Part shown: positions 8,883 through 18,086 of the stretch, piece after piece
Layout of the letters: each line of letters begins with the position of its first letter
Position numbering within the stretch: position 1 is the first letter of the stretch
Origin: an uncultured Treponema sp.
GTDB taxonomy: Bacteria; Spirochaetota; Spirochaetia; Treponematales; Treponemataceae
Assembly: GCA_946615905.1 (NCBI GenBank)
Contig: CAMOIE010000006.1
Location: 1-64,000, forward strand
Length of the DNA stretch: 64,000 nt
Reading direction: 5' to 3'
Translations under genes and position numbers: made by a program
Notes under the pieces: model-generated
The model's input: only the letters and a program-made list of their open reading frames with translations
What the model was told of the DNA's origin: nothing
The model's database searches: none

Positions 8883-10346
8883 ATGGCTGAAAAAATTGAA
8901 AACAGCACGATAAACAGCGCGCTTTTCACCGACTTTTATGAACTGACTATGGCTCAGGGCTACTGGAAAAACGGCATGAATCAGGACGTAGTGTTCGACA
9001 TGTTCTTCCGCCGCCAGCCCTTCAACGGGGGATTTTCCGTCTACGCGGGAATCGGAACCCTCCTCAACGCAATCACTGACTTTTCATTCAGCGAGAGCGA
9101 CATTGAATATCTCAAGAGCCTAAACATGTTTGAGGACGGCTTCCTTGACTACTTGAGAACTTTCCGCTTTTCAGGCGACATGTGGGCATTCAACGAGGGA
9201 ACGATTATCTTCCCACAGGAGCCGATTGTCCGCATCCACGCAAACTTGATTGAGGCCCAGATTATCGAGGGCCTTGTATTGAATCACATAAACTTCCAGA
9301 GCCTTATCGCCACAAAGACGGCCCGCATCTGGCTTGCCTCAAAAAAAGGAGCGGTCATGGAATTCGGCCTTCGCCGCGCCCAGGGACCGGACGGTGCTAT
9401 GTCTGCCACAAGGGCGACTTACATCGGAGGAGCAGCCGGAACCGCAAACACTCTGGCAGGAAAACTCTACGGAATCCCTGTCATGGGAACTATGGCCCAC
9501 TCTTGGGTGATGGCCTTCCCCTCAGAGCTTGAGGCATTCCGCGCTTATGCCAAAATCTACCCGTCAAAGTCAGTCTTCTTGATTGACACTTATGACACGT
9601 TAAAATCTGGAATCAAAAACGCGATTATCGCGGGAAGCGAGCTTGTCGAAAAAGGCTACAACTTCGGTGTCCGCCTGGACTCAGGTGACATCTCATATCT
9701 GACTCGCGAAGTGCGCAAAGAACTCGACAAGGCAGGATTTCCCCAGGCGACAATCACAGTCTCAAACGAGCTGACCGAGGAAATCATCAGCACCCTGGTC
9801 TCAAACGACACCCCGATAAATTCCTGGGGAGTCGGAACCCACATGGTCACGGGCGGCAACGAGTCTTCTTTCACAGGAGTCTACAAGCTGGCAGCCCGCC
9901 ACGACAAGGCGACGGACACAGTGGAGCCAGTAATGAAATTCTCCTCAAGCCCGGAGAAAATGACAAACCCCGGAATCAAAAACGTCTACCGCCTCTACGA
10001 CGAGAACGGCAACGCGGCCGCTGACATAATCGCCCTTGAGGGGGAGAAAATCGAGGCCGGAAAAGAATGCCGCTACTATCACCCCATGGTCGACTACCGG
10101 CAGTTCTCATTCAAGGCGGCAAAAGTGGAGCCGCTTTTACATCAGGTCGTCAAGGATGGAAAGAGAATCGGGGAGAAAAAGAGCGAGGCGGAGACACTCC
10201 GCATAGCCCGCGAAAACATGCGCCGTCAGCTTGAATCTTTCGATGACTCATACAAGCGGATTTTGAATCCACACGTCTACAAGGTCTCCCTCTCAGAAGG
10301 ACTAAAAGACCTCAAGATGGACTTTATAAAGAAGAACGTACGATAA
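8883..10346 (+). CDS. pncB: Nicotinate phosphoribosyltransferase
   Basis: Converts nicotinate and PRPP to nicotinate mononucleotide in the Preiss-Handler/salvage route to NAD. The 487-residue length fits the family. Visible motifs are the N-terminal FTDFYELTMAQGYW, a GLRRAQGPDGA segment, MAHSWVMAF with its conserved His, FLIDTYDTLKSGI near the active site, and GVRLDSGDISYL. The ATG has a CGGAG Shine-Dalgarno about 7 nt upstream. It is monocistronic: it has its own promoter and leader upstream, and a run of four hairpins follows the stop codon before the converging lipoprotein gene. Confidence 0.95.
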   Translation: MAEKIENSTINSALFTDFYELTMAQGYWKNGMNQDVVFDMFFRRQPFNGGFSVYAGIGTLLNAITDFSFSESDIEYLKSLNMFEDGFLDYLRTFRFSGDMWAFNEGTIIFPQEPIVRIHANLIEAQIIEGLVLNHINFQSLIATKTARIWLASKKGAVMEFGLRRAQGPDGAMSATRATYIGGAAGTANTLAGKLYGIPVMGTMAHSWVMAFPSELEAFRAYAKIYPSKSVFLIDTYDTLKSGIKNAIIAGSELVEKGYNFGVRLDSGDISYLTREVRKELDKAGFPQATITVSNELTEEIISTLVSNDTPINSWGVGTHMVTGGNESSFTGVYKLAARHDKATDTVEPVMKFSSSPEKMTNPGIKNVYRLYDENGNAAADIIALEGEKIEAGKECRYYHPMVDYRQFSFKAAKVEPLLHQVVKDGKRIGEKKSEAETLRIARENMRRQLESFDDSYKRILNPHVYKVSLSEGLKDLKMDFIKKNVR

Positions 10347-10452
10347 AAAAGTCTTCAGGACTTTTTTATCTGACAGAAAACGGTCAGGCCGTTTTCTGTC
10401 TTTGCAAATGCACGATAAAAAAGTCTCCAGGACTTTTTTATCTGACAGAAAA
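10341..10452 (+). repeat. Duplicated 40-bp hairpin unit downstream of pncB
   Basis: A 40-bp segment at 10341-10380 recurs at 10413-10452 with one difference. Each copy contains a 12-bp perfect stem (arms 10342-10353/10359-10370 and 10414-10425/10431-10442) with a 5-nt loop. Between them sits another 12-bp perfect hairpin (10372-10383/10389-10400). The first copy overlaps the pncB stop codon. The stems contain U-rich arms and may act as terminators or 3'-end stabilisers. Confidence 0.75.
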
Positions 10453-10455
10453 AAG

Positions 10456-10484
10456 AATCCCGGCCGCTTGACCGGGATTTTTTG
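10456..10484. terminator. Bidirectional rho-independent terminator
   Basis: AATCCCGG (10456-10463) pairs with CCGGGATT (10472-10479), followed by a T-run on the plus strand. The complementary strand has a T-rich tail on the other side. It lies between the ends of pncB (plus) and the SHOCT lipoprotein gene (minus) and would serve both. Confidence 0.8.
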
Positions 10485-10504
10485 TTTTAAATCGAATTGT
10501 TAAT

Positions 10505-11524
10505 CTATAGACCAAGGACCTTTGCTTTTTTAGCCTTGTATTCGTCTTCTGTAATCAGCCCCTTGTCAAAAAGGGACTTCAATTCTTTTAGTTCATTTTC
10601 AGTTTTGGAAAGGTCGTCAGAGGAAGGAGTTTTTTCACTTTCTGCCTCAATTGCGGAATCAGCTTTCTCGACAACTTTTTCTTCAACCTTCTCGGAAGAC
10701 TCACCATTCGGCTCGGCTGTTCCAGCATTAGGACGGGGCTTTACAGGCAAGGAGATAGCGTCCACTTCATCACTGTCAAGATCCTCAATAACGCCGTTAC
10801 CGACATACTCCATGATGAAAAGTTTGATAGAGTTATCAATCAGTTCTTTGAAGGATTCAACGAACTCCGCCTTGTCATATTTTCTGCCCCTCATAATGAC
10901 CAAATCATCAGACAAAACTGTAAATTCTTTGTTGACAATCTCCTTGCCCCTTTCATCAATGAATTTGATTTTCAGAGTGACCATTCCCTGAACCTTTCCA
11001 TTGCGGTTGTTTCCAGAATAAAGGGTCTTGTGGCAGTCGATATTTGCGATAATCAGGGATTTAGCCCCGATTTCTCTCATGATGTTCCTTGCAGTTTTTG
11101 CAGAAAGTCCGCCTAGTTTAGTGTAGCCGGTCGCCGCAACCGATGTATCAAGGAAAGCAAGGGGACTGCGGCTATAAGCCTGATAGGTCGAACTTTTAAG
11201 AACTTTATCCTTGGCGATAACCTTTACACCACCGATTTCTTCCAGCATACTTCTGAGACTTTCATCCGTGTAGTCAGCACGGTCAACTCCAGTCGTGACT
11301 TCCGGATTGTTAGAATCGATCAGTTTGTTCACCATAGTTGTAAGAAGCCCATCGGACATATCTTCATCAGAATCTTTGTCCGAATACCAAGTTATGGCGG
11401 AATTACCCATTACAGACAGAATTCCAATCGGAGAACGATTGTCAAAAGTAATCGGAGCAGACTTGCAGGAAGAAAACAAAAGGGAAAGAGATGCGCAAGC
11501 CGAGAGAATCAGAGTTTTTTTCAT
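10505..11524 (-). CDS. Lipoprotein with C-terminal SHOCT domain
   Basis: 339 residues. The N-terminus is a lipoprotein signal with a short lipobox (LLFSSC, Cys near residue 20), so the mature protein should be anchored in the envelope. Residues about 25-245 form one domain of unknown function containing a KSLIIANIDC segment and a GMVTLKIKFIDERGKEIV strand pair. An acidic, Glu/Ser-rich linker (about 255-310) leads to a final SHOCT-type helix pair, LKELKSLFDKGLITEDEYKAKK. SHOCT domains usually mediate oligomerisation. The ATG has AAGGAAC about 7 nt upstream. It shares the bidirectional terminator with pncB. No partner is evident from its neighbours. Confidence 0.8.
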   Translation of the reverse strand: MKKTLILSACASLSLLFSSCKSAPITFDNRSPIGILSVMGNSAITWYSDKDSDEDMSDGLLTTMVNKLIDSNNPEVTTGVDRADYTDESLRSMLEEIGGVKVIAKDKVLKSSTYQAYSRSPLAFLDTSVAATGYTKLGGLSAKTARNIMREIGAKSLIIANIDCHKTLYSGNNRNGKVQGMVTLKIKFIDERGKEIVNKEFTVLSDDLVIMRGRKYDKAEFVESFKELIDNSIKLFIMEYVGNGVIEDLDSDEVDAISLPVKPRPNAGTAEPNGESSEKVEEKVVEKADSAIEAESEKTPSSDDLSKTENELKELKSLFDKGLITEDEYKAKKAKVLGL

Positions 11525-11651
11525 TATTAGTTCCTTATTTTAGAGAACACTATACCGATAAAATCGAAATTCGTCTATAATACAGTGCTGATTATCAAAC
11601 CCCCATGAAAGAGGAAAGTTACAAGCAGTCATAATTCTTGCAGTTTTATAA

Positions 11652-12443
11652 TCACAATGTACCAGAATCAGGCACAAGACTTATTTCACTTCGATGGTCA
11701 GGGTGTTCAGTCCGAATCAGGAGGGCGTATTTTCCTACCTGCCCTCGGACAATCTCAATTTTTCCAGCACATTTCTTTTTTGCAAGGCAGCGCAGCCTTG
11801 AGATGTAGGAATAAACGCTGTTTTCATGGTCTGGAGATTTGCCAAAGACAGCACTTGAAATCTCTGCCACGCTGACAAGATTAGGCTGGCACTCATACAA
11901 AAAGTCAAAAACCTTCAGCAAAGCTGGACACAGGCCAACGTGACGGCGAAACTCTTCAACCAAATGAAAATTTGATTTTATTTCCTTCCTGTAGGGTTGG
12001 CGGATTGATAGTTTTTCAATTGCGGCAGGTGGCTGCAAGAGCGAAATATAAGGATGAACGTCAGGACGCTCAATTATCTGGTCAAGCAAAGTCAAGACCG
12101 GCATCAAATATGTAAAAGAATGCCTGTGGCCAAAGCGAATCTTGTTCTGCCTCAGCCAGTATGAAACCCGCTTCTCACCCGGCTCTGGATATGGGTCATT
12201 ATAAAATATCACGGGGATTTTTCTTTCCTGTGCGGAAAAGGTATCAAAAAATTCATACATAGTGTGTTCAAAGCTTCTAAAATCCATAACGATAAAATCA
12301 GCTTTGAAAAAATCATTGTCTATGCCTGAAAAAATTTCCGCAGGCCGACTGTGAACTGCGCAAACATAGTCGCCCTTTGGCAAAAAAGAAGCCATCAAAA
12401 AGCATACGTCTGGCTCCTTTGTAACAAATAAGATGTTCATCAC
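11652..12443 (-). CDS. Receiver-like (probably non-canonical) DNA-binding regulator
   Basis: 263 residues in two parts. The N-terminal ~120 resemble a response-regulator receiver: strand ILFVTKEPDV, then FIVMDFRSF with Asp54 at the phospho-acceptor position. The usual acidic pair is only Glu10/Asp12 and the conserved Lys after strand 5 is not apparent (PVIFYNDPYPEP), so phosphorylation is doubtful. The C-terminal ~100 (LCPALLKVFDFLYEC, VSVAEISSAVFG, YSYISRLRCLAKK) look like an OmpR-type winged helix. No histidine kinase is adjacent. It is divergent from the ankyrin lipoprotein gene, a possible target. The start is GTG at 12443 or ATG at 12440; GAGG lies 9 or 12 nt upstream respectively. Confidence 0.65.
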   Translation of the reverse strand: MMNILFVTKEPDVCFLMASFLPKGDYVCAVHSRPAEIFSGIDNDFFKADFIVMDFRSFEHTMYEFFDTFSAQERKIPVIFYNDPYPEPGEKRVSYWLRQNKIRFGHRHSFTYLMPVLTLLDQIIERPDVHPYISLLQPPAAIEKLSIRQPYRKEIKSNFHLVEEFRRHVGLCPALLKVFDFLYECQPNLVSVAEISSAVFGKSPDHENSVYSYISRLRCLAKKKCAGKIEIVRGQVGKYALLIRTEHPDHRSEISLVPDSGTL

Positions 12444-12531
12444 TTTTTTAATCCTCAGAATAAAATCTATAACAAGACTTTATTAGTATCGTTAAAATTT
12501 GACCTTCACCGCCAATTTTTATTGGTTTTAA

Positions 12532-12555
12532 GATTATTTTTTAAAATAAATAATC
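12532..12555. repeat. AT-rich inverted repeat between divergent genes
   Basis: GATTATTT (12532-12539) and AAATAATC (12548-12555) form an 8-bp dyad separated by 8 nt. It lies midway in the 243-bp divergent region between the receiver-like regulator and the ankyrin lipoprotein gene, a plausible operator position. Nothing else in this region can be named. Confidence 0.35.
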
Positions 12556-12686
12556 AGGGCTTAGAGATTTTAGACTTTTTCACCACTATGAATTGGCCGC
12601 AAGCACAAATAAATCTAAGTGAAAACAAAAGTCATTCCGATTATAAAAGGGTAAATCTTTAAAAAATCAGGGTACGGGAGATACTT

Positions 12687-15476
12687 ATGAAAAAAAATAT
12701 CGTTTACAAAGCCGCGGCAATTTCTTTTGTCCTGGCTCTCGCTTCCTGCGCTTCTACTTCTACAAAAAAAGAAACCCTTCAAAGTCTGATTATGCAGGGA
12801 CGATACGAAGACGCAAAGGAAATGCTGAAAGTCCAAACTGACATCAATGAACGAGATGCAGACGGAAACACAGCCCTCCATGTCGCAGCACGTCTGAACG
12901 AGGCGGACATGACATCTTTTTTGATTATCAAGGGGGCCGACACAGAAATAAAGAACAACAAGGGTGACACAGCCCTTCACGTTGCAATAAAGAACAACGC
13001 CTTGGATTCAGCAAAAGTTTTGGCAATCGTCCATGGTGATATTTTTGCAAAAGATGCAAACGAAGACACGGCCCTTGAACTCGCACTCGCAAAAGGCTGG
13101 TACGATGCGATGATTACAAAGCAGACCGGAGAGATCCGGGACGTAAACGGCCAGTCAATCGTCCATTACTTTGTAAGAACCCGCAACGAAAGGGCAATCG
13201 ACTGCTGCATAAAACAGGAGCTTGATCTTTCAGTAAAAGACAGCAGCGGAATCAGCCCTCTTGCACTCGCCTTCCAGTCAGCACAGAACCCAGTGGCTAT
13301 CAGAATTGCAGCCAAACTGATTAAGGCAGGGGCAGAGACAGTCGGCGGCGACTATGAATATTTTGAGGAGGCTGTAAAAACCCGCAATGTCATGCTCCGT
13401 TTCAGCGATGGGCAGACTCCGCTCCATTTGGCGACAATTCAGGGACATTCGGGAATCGTGACCTATATTTTAAACGAAAAATCGTCGGTCCGACTGACAG
13501 ACATTCTCCAGGCCCAGGACATTTCGGGTGCAAGTCCCCTTCATGAGGCAGTCCGCTACGGACACGTTGAAACGGCAAAAGTCCTTCTTGACGCAGGGGC
13601 AAAAGTTGATGCCCTTGATTCAATCGGAAAATCTCCCTTTCTTTTGATTATTCCGGCAGACTCACAGTACAAAATGTACGAAACCCTGATGGAATACAAT
13701 GCGAACGTAGCACAAAAAGACATGTACGGAGACACTGTCCTCCATGTTGCAACTCTTTCCCGCACAAAGGCGGAAGTATTGAGCCTGCTCGTAAACAGGG
13801 GGGCACCGGTAAATGAGCGCAACAAGCAGGGGATCACGCCTCTTTCACTGGCAATTGAAAAAGGGTATCCTGAAATCGCCCAGTTTTTTGCGGAAAACGG
13901 GGCAGACATCCATGCGGCAGACCAGGACGGAGCATCTCCCCTCACAAAAGCCCTGGACTCCCCCTCGATTGACATGTTAAAGACCATTGTCACCCCCAAA
14001 AACATACTCTTGAAGGACTCAGCTGGAAACACAGCCCTCCACATCGCAATCATGCGGGACTCCCCATATGAATACATAAAATATCTCGTTGATTCCGGCG
14101 CAGACGTAAATGCCCGAAATTCAAACGGAGACTCAGTTCTTTATCTCGCAGTAACTAAAAATCGCAGAGACGCAGGAGACCTCCTTCTTTCAAAAGATGC
14201 GGACATCTTCGCCACAAACACACAGAATTATTCTCCCTTGAGAGCCGCCCTTACTGAAGGAGGAGAACTTCAGGACTGGATTATCACAAGCAAAACTCTG
14301 AACGCAAGGGACGGTTCCGGCAATACGCCGCTTCATTATGCCGCAGAATGGAAACTTGATGATGCAATCACGGGGCTCGCTCAAAAGGGAGCGAATGTAA
14401 ACGCCGTCAATGCAAACGGAGAGTCAGCCCTCTTCTCAGCAGTCAAGGCGGATTCACCCTCGACAATCGGGGCACTGGTAGAAAGCGGAATCACAACTGA
14501 CTTCAGGTCAAATTTGACCCGCGACCATTTGGGAAACACACCCCTCCACTGCGCAGTAAGATGGAACGCCTTGCAGGCTGCTCAGACCCTAATCGGAATG
14601 GGAATAGACGTAAACGCCCAAAATCTTTCAGGAAAGACAGCCCTCAGCGACACATGCAGGTCAGACAAAAGAGAAATGGCGATTCTTTTGATTCAAAACG
14701 GGGCAAACGTAAATTCAACAGACGCTACAGGCCGGTCAATTTTGATTGACGCAATTCAGGCAAACAACGCCCCCATGGTCTCCCTCCTGCTTGCAAACGG
14801 GGCAAATCCACAAATTCAGCAAATGTCAGGACGCAACGCCTACCACGAGGCCGCAATTTACGGCAAAGTTGACATAATTAACATGGTTCGCAAGGCAGGA
14901 GGCGCCCCTCTCTCAAGAGATGCAAAAGGTGACTCCCCCTTCTCTCTTGTTTTAGACTCAAGCGAAGAAATCATAAAGGCTGTTTTGGGAAGCGACACTA
15001 ACATCGTTGACTCAGACGGAAACACTCCGGTTCATATTGCGGTTTCAAAGAAAGTACCTTCAAAAAAACTCAAAATGATTTTGAACATGGGCTATCCGGT
15101 CAGCCAGAGGAACGGCAAGGGACTTACCCCTCTTGCAGAGGCCGTAAACAAAAATGCAAAAGGACTTGCCTTCATCCTTCTTGAACGCGGGGCAGACCCC
15201 TTCATAGCAACAACTGACGGGGATTCAGCACTTTCCAACGCATTCAAAAACGGAAACATAGAAATTCTCGATGAAATTGTAAAATACAACGCAAACAAAA
15301 CGGACATGCAGGGAGACACAATCCTCCACTATGCGGCCCGTCTTGCGACCGAACCGACGATTCAGCACCTATTGAACTTGAATCTCGACAGAAAAGTGAA
15401 AAATCTTTCAGGTGAGACACCGGCTCAGATGGCTTCCCGTTGGGAGCGTCCGGCTGCAGCAGAATTATTGATGTAA
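12687..15476 (+). CDS. Ankyrin-repeat lipoprotein
   Basis: 929 residues. The N-terminus is a lipoprotein signal with lipobox LASC, so the protein is exported and lipid-anchored. From about residue 28 to the end it is ankyrin repeats of about 33 residues, recognisable by recurrent GNTALHVA, GNTPLHYA and GADVNARN segments; more than twenty repeats can be counted roughly. Such solenoids are protein-binding scaffolds; nothing indicates the ligand. The ATG has a GGGAG Shine-Dalgarno about 8 nt upstream. It ends 1 nt from the stop of the converging trpR-like gene, leaving no room for a separate terminator. Size and repetition make it prone to repeat-number variation. Confidence 0.9.
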   Translation: MKKNIVYKAAAISFVLALASCASTSTKKETLQSLIMQGRYEDAKEMLKVQTDINERDADGNTALHVAARLNEADMTSFLIIKGADTEIKNNKGDTALHVAIKNNALDSAKVLAIVHGDIFAKDANEDTALELALAKGWYDAMITKQTGEIRDVNGQSIVHYFVRTRNERAIDCCIKQELDLSVKDSSGISPLALAFQSAQNPVAIRIAAKLIKAGAETVGGDYEYFEEAVKTRNVMLRFSDGQTPLHLATIQGHSGIVTYILNEKSSVRLTDILQAQDISGASPLHEAVRYGHVETAKVLLDAGAKVDALDSIGKSPFLLIIPADSQYKMYETLMEYNANVAQKDMYGDTVLHVATLSRTKAEVLSLLVNRGAPVNERNKQGITPLSLAIEKGYPEIAQFFAENGADIHAADQDGASPLTKALDSPSIDMLKTIVTPKNILLKDSAGNTALHIAIMRDSPYEYIKYLVDSGADVNARNSNGDSVLYLAVTKNRRDAGDLLLSKDADIFATNTQNYSPLRAALTEGGELQDWIITSKTLNARDGSGNTPLHYAAEWKLDDAITGLAQKGANVNAVNANGESALFSAVKADSPSTIGALVESGITTDFRSNLTRDHLGNTPLHCAVRWNALQAAQTLIGMGIDVNAQNLSGKTALSDTCRSDKREMAILLIQNGANVNSTDATGRSILIDAIQANNAPMVSLLLANGANPQIQQMSGRNAYHEAAIYGKVDIINMVRKAGGAPLSRDAKGDSPFSLVLDSSEEIIKAVLGSDTNIVDSDGNTPVHIAVSKKVPSKKLKMILNMGYPVSQRNGKGLTPLAEAVNKNAKGLAFILLERGADPFIATTDGDSALSNAFKNGNIEILDEIVKYNANKTDMQGDTILHYAARLATEPTIQHLLNLNLDRKVKNLSGETPAQMASRWERPAAAELLM

Positions 15477-15477
15477 G

Positions 15478-15801
15478 TCAGTCTTTACCGGATTTTTTAA
15501 CGTAATCCAACAATCGGCGGAATGCGGAATCGGGTTTCTTAAGCTCACGGCTACCCCGTGTAATCTTGCACAGACTCATTCCGTATTTTGCCGCAATTTC
15601 CCGCTGGGTCGTCCCCTTGTCCAACTCGCGGACTAAAAACCATCTTGTAGCAAAATCGCGGAGTTCTGCCGGAGTAAATAGGCAGACAAAAAAATCATAT
15701 ATAAAATCAGGATCATTACTTTCAGAAAGGAGTTCGCAGATTTCCTTTACCATGGAGTTCAAAAGAGGTTCCAACTCAGGATTAGGCTTTGTTTGATTCA
15801 T
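15478..15801 (-). CDS. TrpR/YerC-family transcriptional repressor
   Basis: 107 residues from the chosen start. The C-terminal half matches the Trp-repressor family: LRDFATRWFLVRELDKG is the first helix pair, and TQREIAAKYGMSLCKITRGS is the helix-turn-helix, with the family's ITRGS sequence. A longer reading from 15840 adds 13 residues, but ATG at 15801 is preferred because AGGGG precedes it and a promoter (15808-15836) ends 6 nt upstream. In other bacteria members respond to tryptophan or are of unknown signal (YerC/YecD). No tryptophan genes are nearby, so ligand and targets are open. It is convergent with the ankyrin gene. Confidence 0.85.
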   Translation of the reverse strand: MNQTKPNPELEPLLNSMVKEICELLSESNDPDFIYDFFVCLFTPAELRDFATRWFLVRELDKGTTQREIAAKYGMSLCKITRGSRELKKPDSAFRRLLDYVKKSGKD

Positions 15802-15807
15802 GCCCCT

Positions 15808-15836
15808 ATAATAACACAGGGGACAAAAATTTACAA
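15808..15836 (-). promoter_or_regulatory. Promoter of trpR-like gene, 6 nt before ATG
   Basis: TTGTAA (15836-15831), a 17-nt spacer and TATTAT (15813-15808) on the minus strand. Only AGGGGC separates the -10 from the ATG at 15801, so either the start is leaderless or AGGGG is partly lost from the transcript. Confidence 0.5.
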
Positions 15837-15882
15837 ACAAGCCTATCCATTTATATTTTCAATACCGGCACAAGGAATTCTA

Positions 15883-17964
15883 TCACACGGTAAATAAATC
15901 AATCTGGTCGCCAATCTGGTCGATTGACGAGTGCATCTGGCGGGTGATTTCGCCCAAGGCGGCTCCAGTCTCGTTGATTTTTCTAGCTCCGACTGACATT
16001 TCCTGCATTGAATTCTTCATCACGCCGGTAGCGTCCTGCAAATGTCGGACCTCATCAAGAATCGCCTTGTTGCCCTCTGACATTTCCTTTGAGGCAGTGC
16101 GAACCTCAATCGTAGAATCGTTCATCGAGTGGAGGGCCTCCGAAATCTGCTGGGAGCCTTGGGTCTGCTCTTGCATAGCGGCCTTAATCTGGCGTACAAG
16201 CTCGTCCGTCTCGCGGATTTTGCCAGTCACGGTAGAAAAAGCCTCGCTTGACTTTGATGAAGCCTCAACGACAGAAGCGATCGACTCTGTGATATTAGAG
16301 AGCTGCTCTCCGATAGTCCTAGACTGCAACGTTGAAGTCTCGGAAAGTTTTCTAATCTCAGCCGCAACAACAGCAAAGCCCTTTCCCGCATCCCCCGCGT
16401 GGGCAGCCTCAATCGCGGCGTTCATGGCTAGAAGGTTTGTCTGCTCGGCGATAGATGAGATGGCAAGGTTAGCGTCCTTGAGGGTCTCGGACTGATTTTT
16501 AATCTGGTCAATTTTGTCGTTCACGTTCAGCTGCAACTCAGAGCCTTGGTGGGCGCTCGCTGTAAGGCTCTCAAAAGAAGAGGCCATTTTGTCCATGGAG
16601 TTGTTCACAGAATTGATGTTTCCGATCATCTCCTCAACGGCAGCGGAAGCCTGGGTCACCCCGGCCGACTGGTTTTCAATCATATGCTCAAGTGATTCAA
16701 TATTAGAGGCTATTTCGTTCACCGCGCCAGCAGTCTGATGGACAGAAGTAGACTGGTTGTCAATCTGCTTGCGCACCGACTCGATGTTCGCGATGATTTC
16801 GGTGATTGAAGCGGCAGTGTCCTCAGCGGAAGCCGCCAAAAGCTCGTCAGCAGACTCAAGCTCGTTCTTTGACTTTTTAACGTCACCGACGATAGTATGC
16901 AATTTTTCAGTGAATTTATTGAAGCCGTTGACCACATCCCCGATTTCATCTTTCGTGGTCTGCTCGATTCTCTTTGTAAGGTCGGCGTTTCCGGTCGCAA
17001 TCTCGCTGATATTGTTTTTGACAAGGGCAAGAGGAGCCAAAAAGCGGGAAATCACAATCATGCTCAAAAGAGAGCTTACGATAAGAGTCGCCAGGACAAC
17101 GATAAGAACAGTGTGCTGAATCGTACTCAGGCCGCCAAAGTAAAAGCTATAGGGAGCCGCACAGAAGACAGCCCAGTCAGTGCCCTCAACCGCCATATAG
17201 GCAGAAGTCATCTTCTTTTTTGTCTGAGGATCAACAAAGGAACTGCCACCGGTTCGTCCGGTCTTGACCTCTGCAAGAACTTTCCCCAAAGAAGAGTTTT
17301 GGTCAATATCAGAAATTTTGGCACCGTTCCTGTTGGTCACGTCGCTCAAAGTCCTTCCGTCAGTCCGGTCGATGACAGAGGGATGATAGCCCTCACCAAC
17401 ATCAATTCTCCTCGTGATGTTTCCAAGCATGTTGCCTTTTATCACAGAGACTATGACACCAACCACACGGCTAGAAGAGCCTAGGGCGTAAACCGGAACA
17501 GAATAGAACATCAAAAACTGCTTTCCAGTATCAGAATAGCTGGGGTCAGAAAGAAATTTATTGCCCCGTATCGCCGCCAGGAAATAGCTGGAAGAGGAAA
17601 AATCATGAAGCTCGCCAGAGGCAAGCACTGACATTCCGTTAGCATCGTAATAGGCGATGTTCTCATATTTCTCTGAATTTCCGCGCACAACCTCAGCAAG
17701 CTGGGCACATTTTTGCCGCAAGTCAAATTCATCAGTGCGCAAGATTGGCAATCTAGCCAGACTCTCAAGCATACTGAACTCCGCCTGATTCGTGGCCTTT
17801 ATCTGATTCGCCACATTCTGAGCGACCCCCGTCAATGTCGTGTGAACGGAGTTTGAAAGGTTCGAGGCCGCAACCCCGTAAACAATAGCTCCCAAAGCAC
17901 AAGAAGCAAGAACGACGACGCCAAACATCATGGCGAGAACTTTTACCTTCAAACTAGCACGCAT
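15883..17964 (-). CDS. Methyl-accepting chemotaxis protein
   Basis: Transmembrane chemoreceptor feeding CheA/CheW. It has 693 residues from ATG 17964, chosen because GGAGG lies 6 nt upstream; the longer reading begins at a TTG that overlaps that ribosome site. The layout is: membrane helix about 10-30; a periplasmic Cache-type sensing region about 35-275 (YYDANGMSVLASGELHDF, YSDTGKQFLMFYSVPVY); a second membrane helix about 280-305; HAMP about 305-360; then a long methylation/signalling coiled coil. The conserved hairpin tip reads EQTNLLAMNAAIEAAHAGDAG and continues GKGFAVVAAEIRKL. The ligand cannot be read from sequence. It is separated from neighbours by over 80 nt on both sides. Confidence 0.95.
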   Translation of the reverse strand: MRASLKVKVLAMMFGVVVLASCALGAIVYGVAASNLSNSVHTTLTGVAQNVANQIKATNQAEFSMLESLARLPILRTDEFDLRQKCAQLAEVVRGNSEKYENIAYYDANGMSVLASGELHDFSSSSYFLAAIRGNKFLSDPSYSDTGKQFLMFYSVPVYALGSSSRVVGVIVSVIKGNMLGNITRRIDVGEGYHPSVIDRTDGRTLSDVTNRNGAKISDIDQNSSLGKVLAEVKTGRTGGSSFVDPQTKKKMTSAYMAVEGTDWAVFCAAPYSFYFGGLSTIQHTVLIVVLATLIVSSLLSMIVISRFLAPLALVKNNISEIATGNADLTKRIEQTTKDEIGDVVNGFNKFTEKLHTIVGDVKKSKNELESADELLAASAEDTAASITEIIANIESVRKQIDNQSTSVHQTAGAVNEIASNIESLEHMIENQSAGVTQASAAVEEMIGNINSVNNSMDKMASSFESLTASAHQGSELQLNVNDKIDQIKNQSETLKDANLAISSIAEQTNLLAMNAAIEAAHAGDAGKGFAVVAAEIRKLSETSTLQSRTIGEQLSNITESIASVVEASSKSSEAFSTVTGKIRETDELVRQIKAAMQEQTQGSQQISEALHSMNDSTIEVRTASKEMSEGNKAILDEVRHLQDATGVMKNSMQEMSVGARKINETGAALGEITRQMHSSIDQIGDQIDLFTV

Positions 17965-18086
17965 ACAGTCCTCCAAAAACAGGATTTCTTTATAACACAG
18001 TAGTTTGAAAATAAACTTTCGCCGTCCGCTTCTCCTACATATAGAACAAAAAATTAATCTTTTTGCAATTATCAGACATTTTCGGG

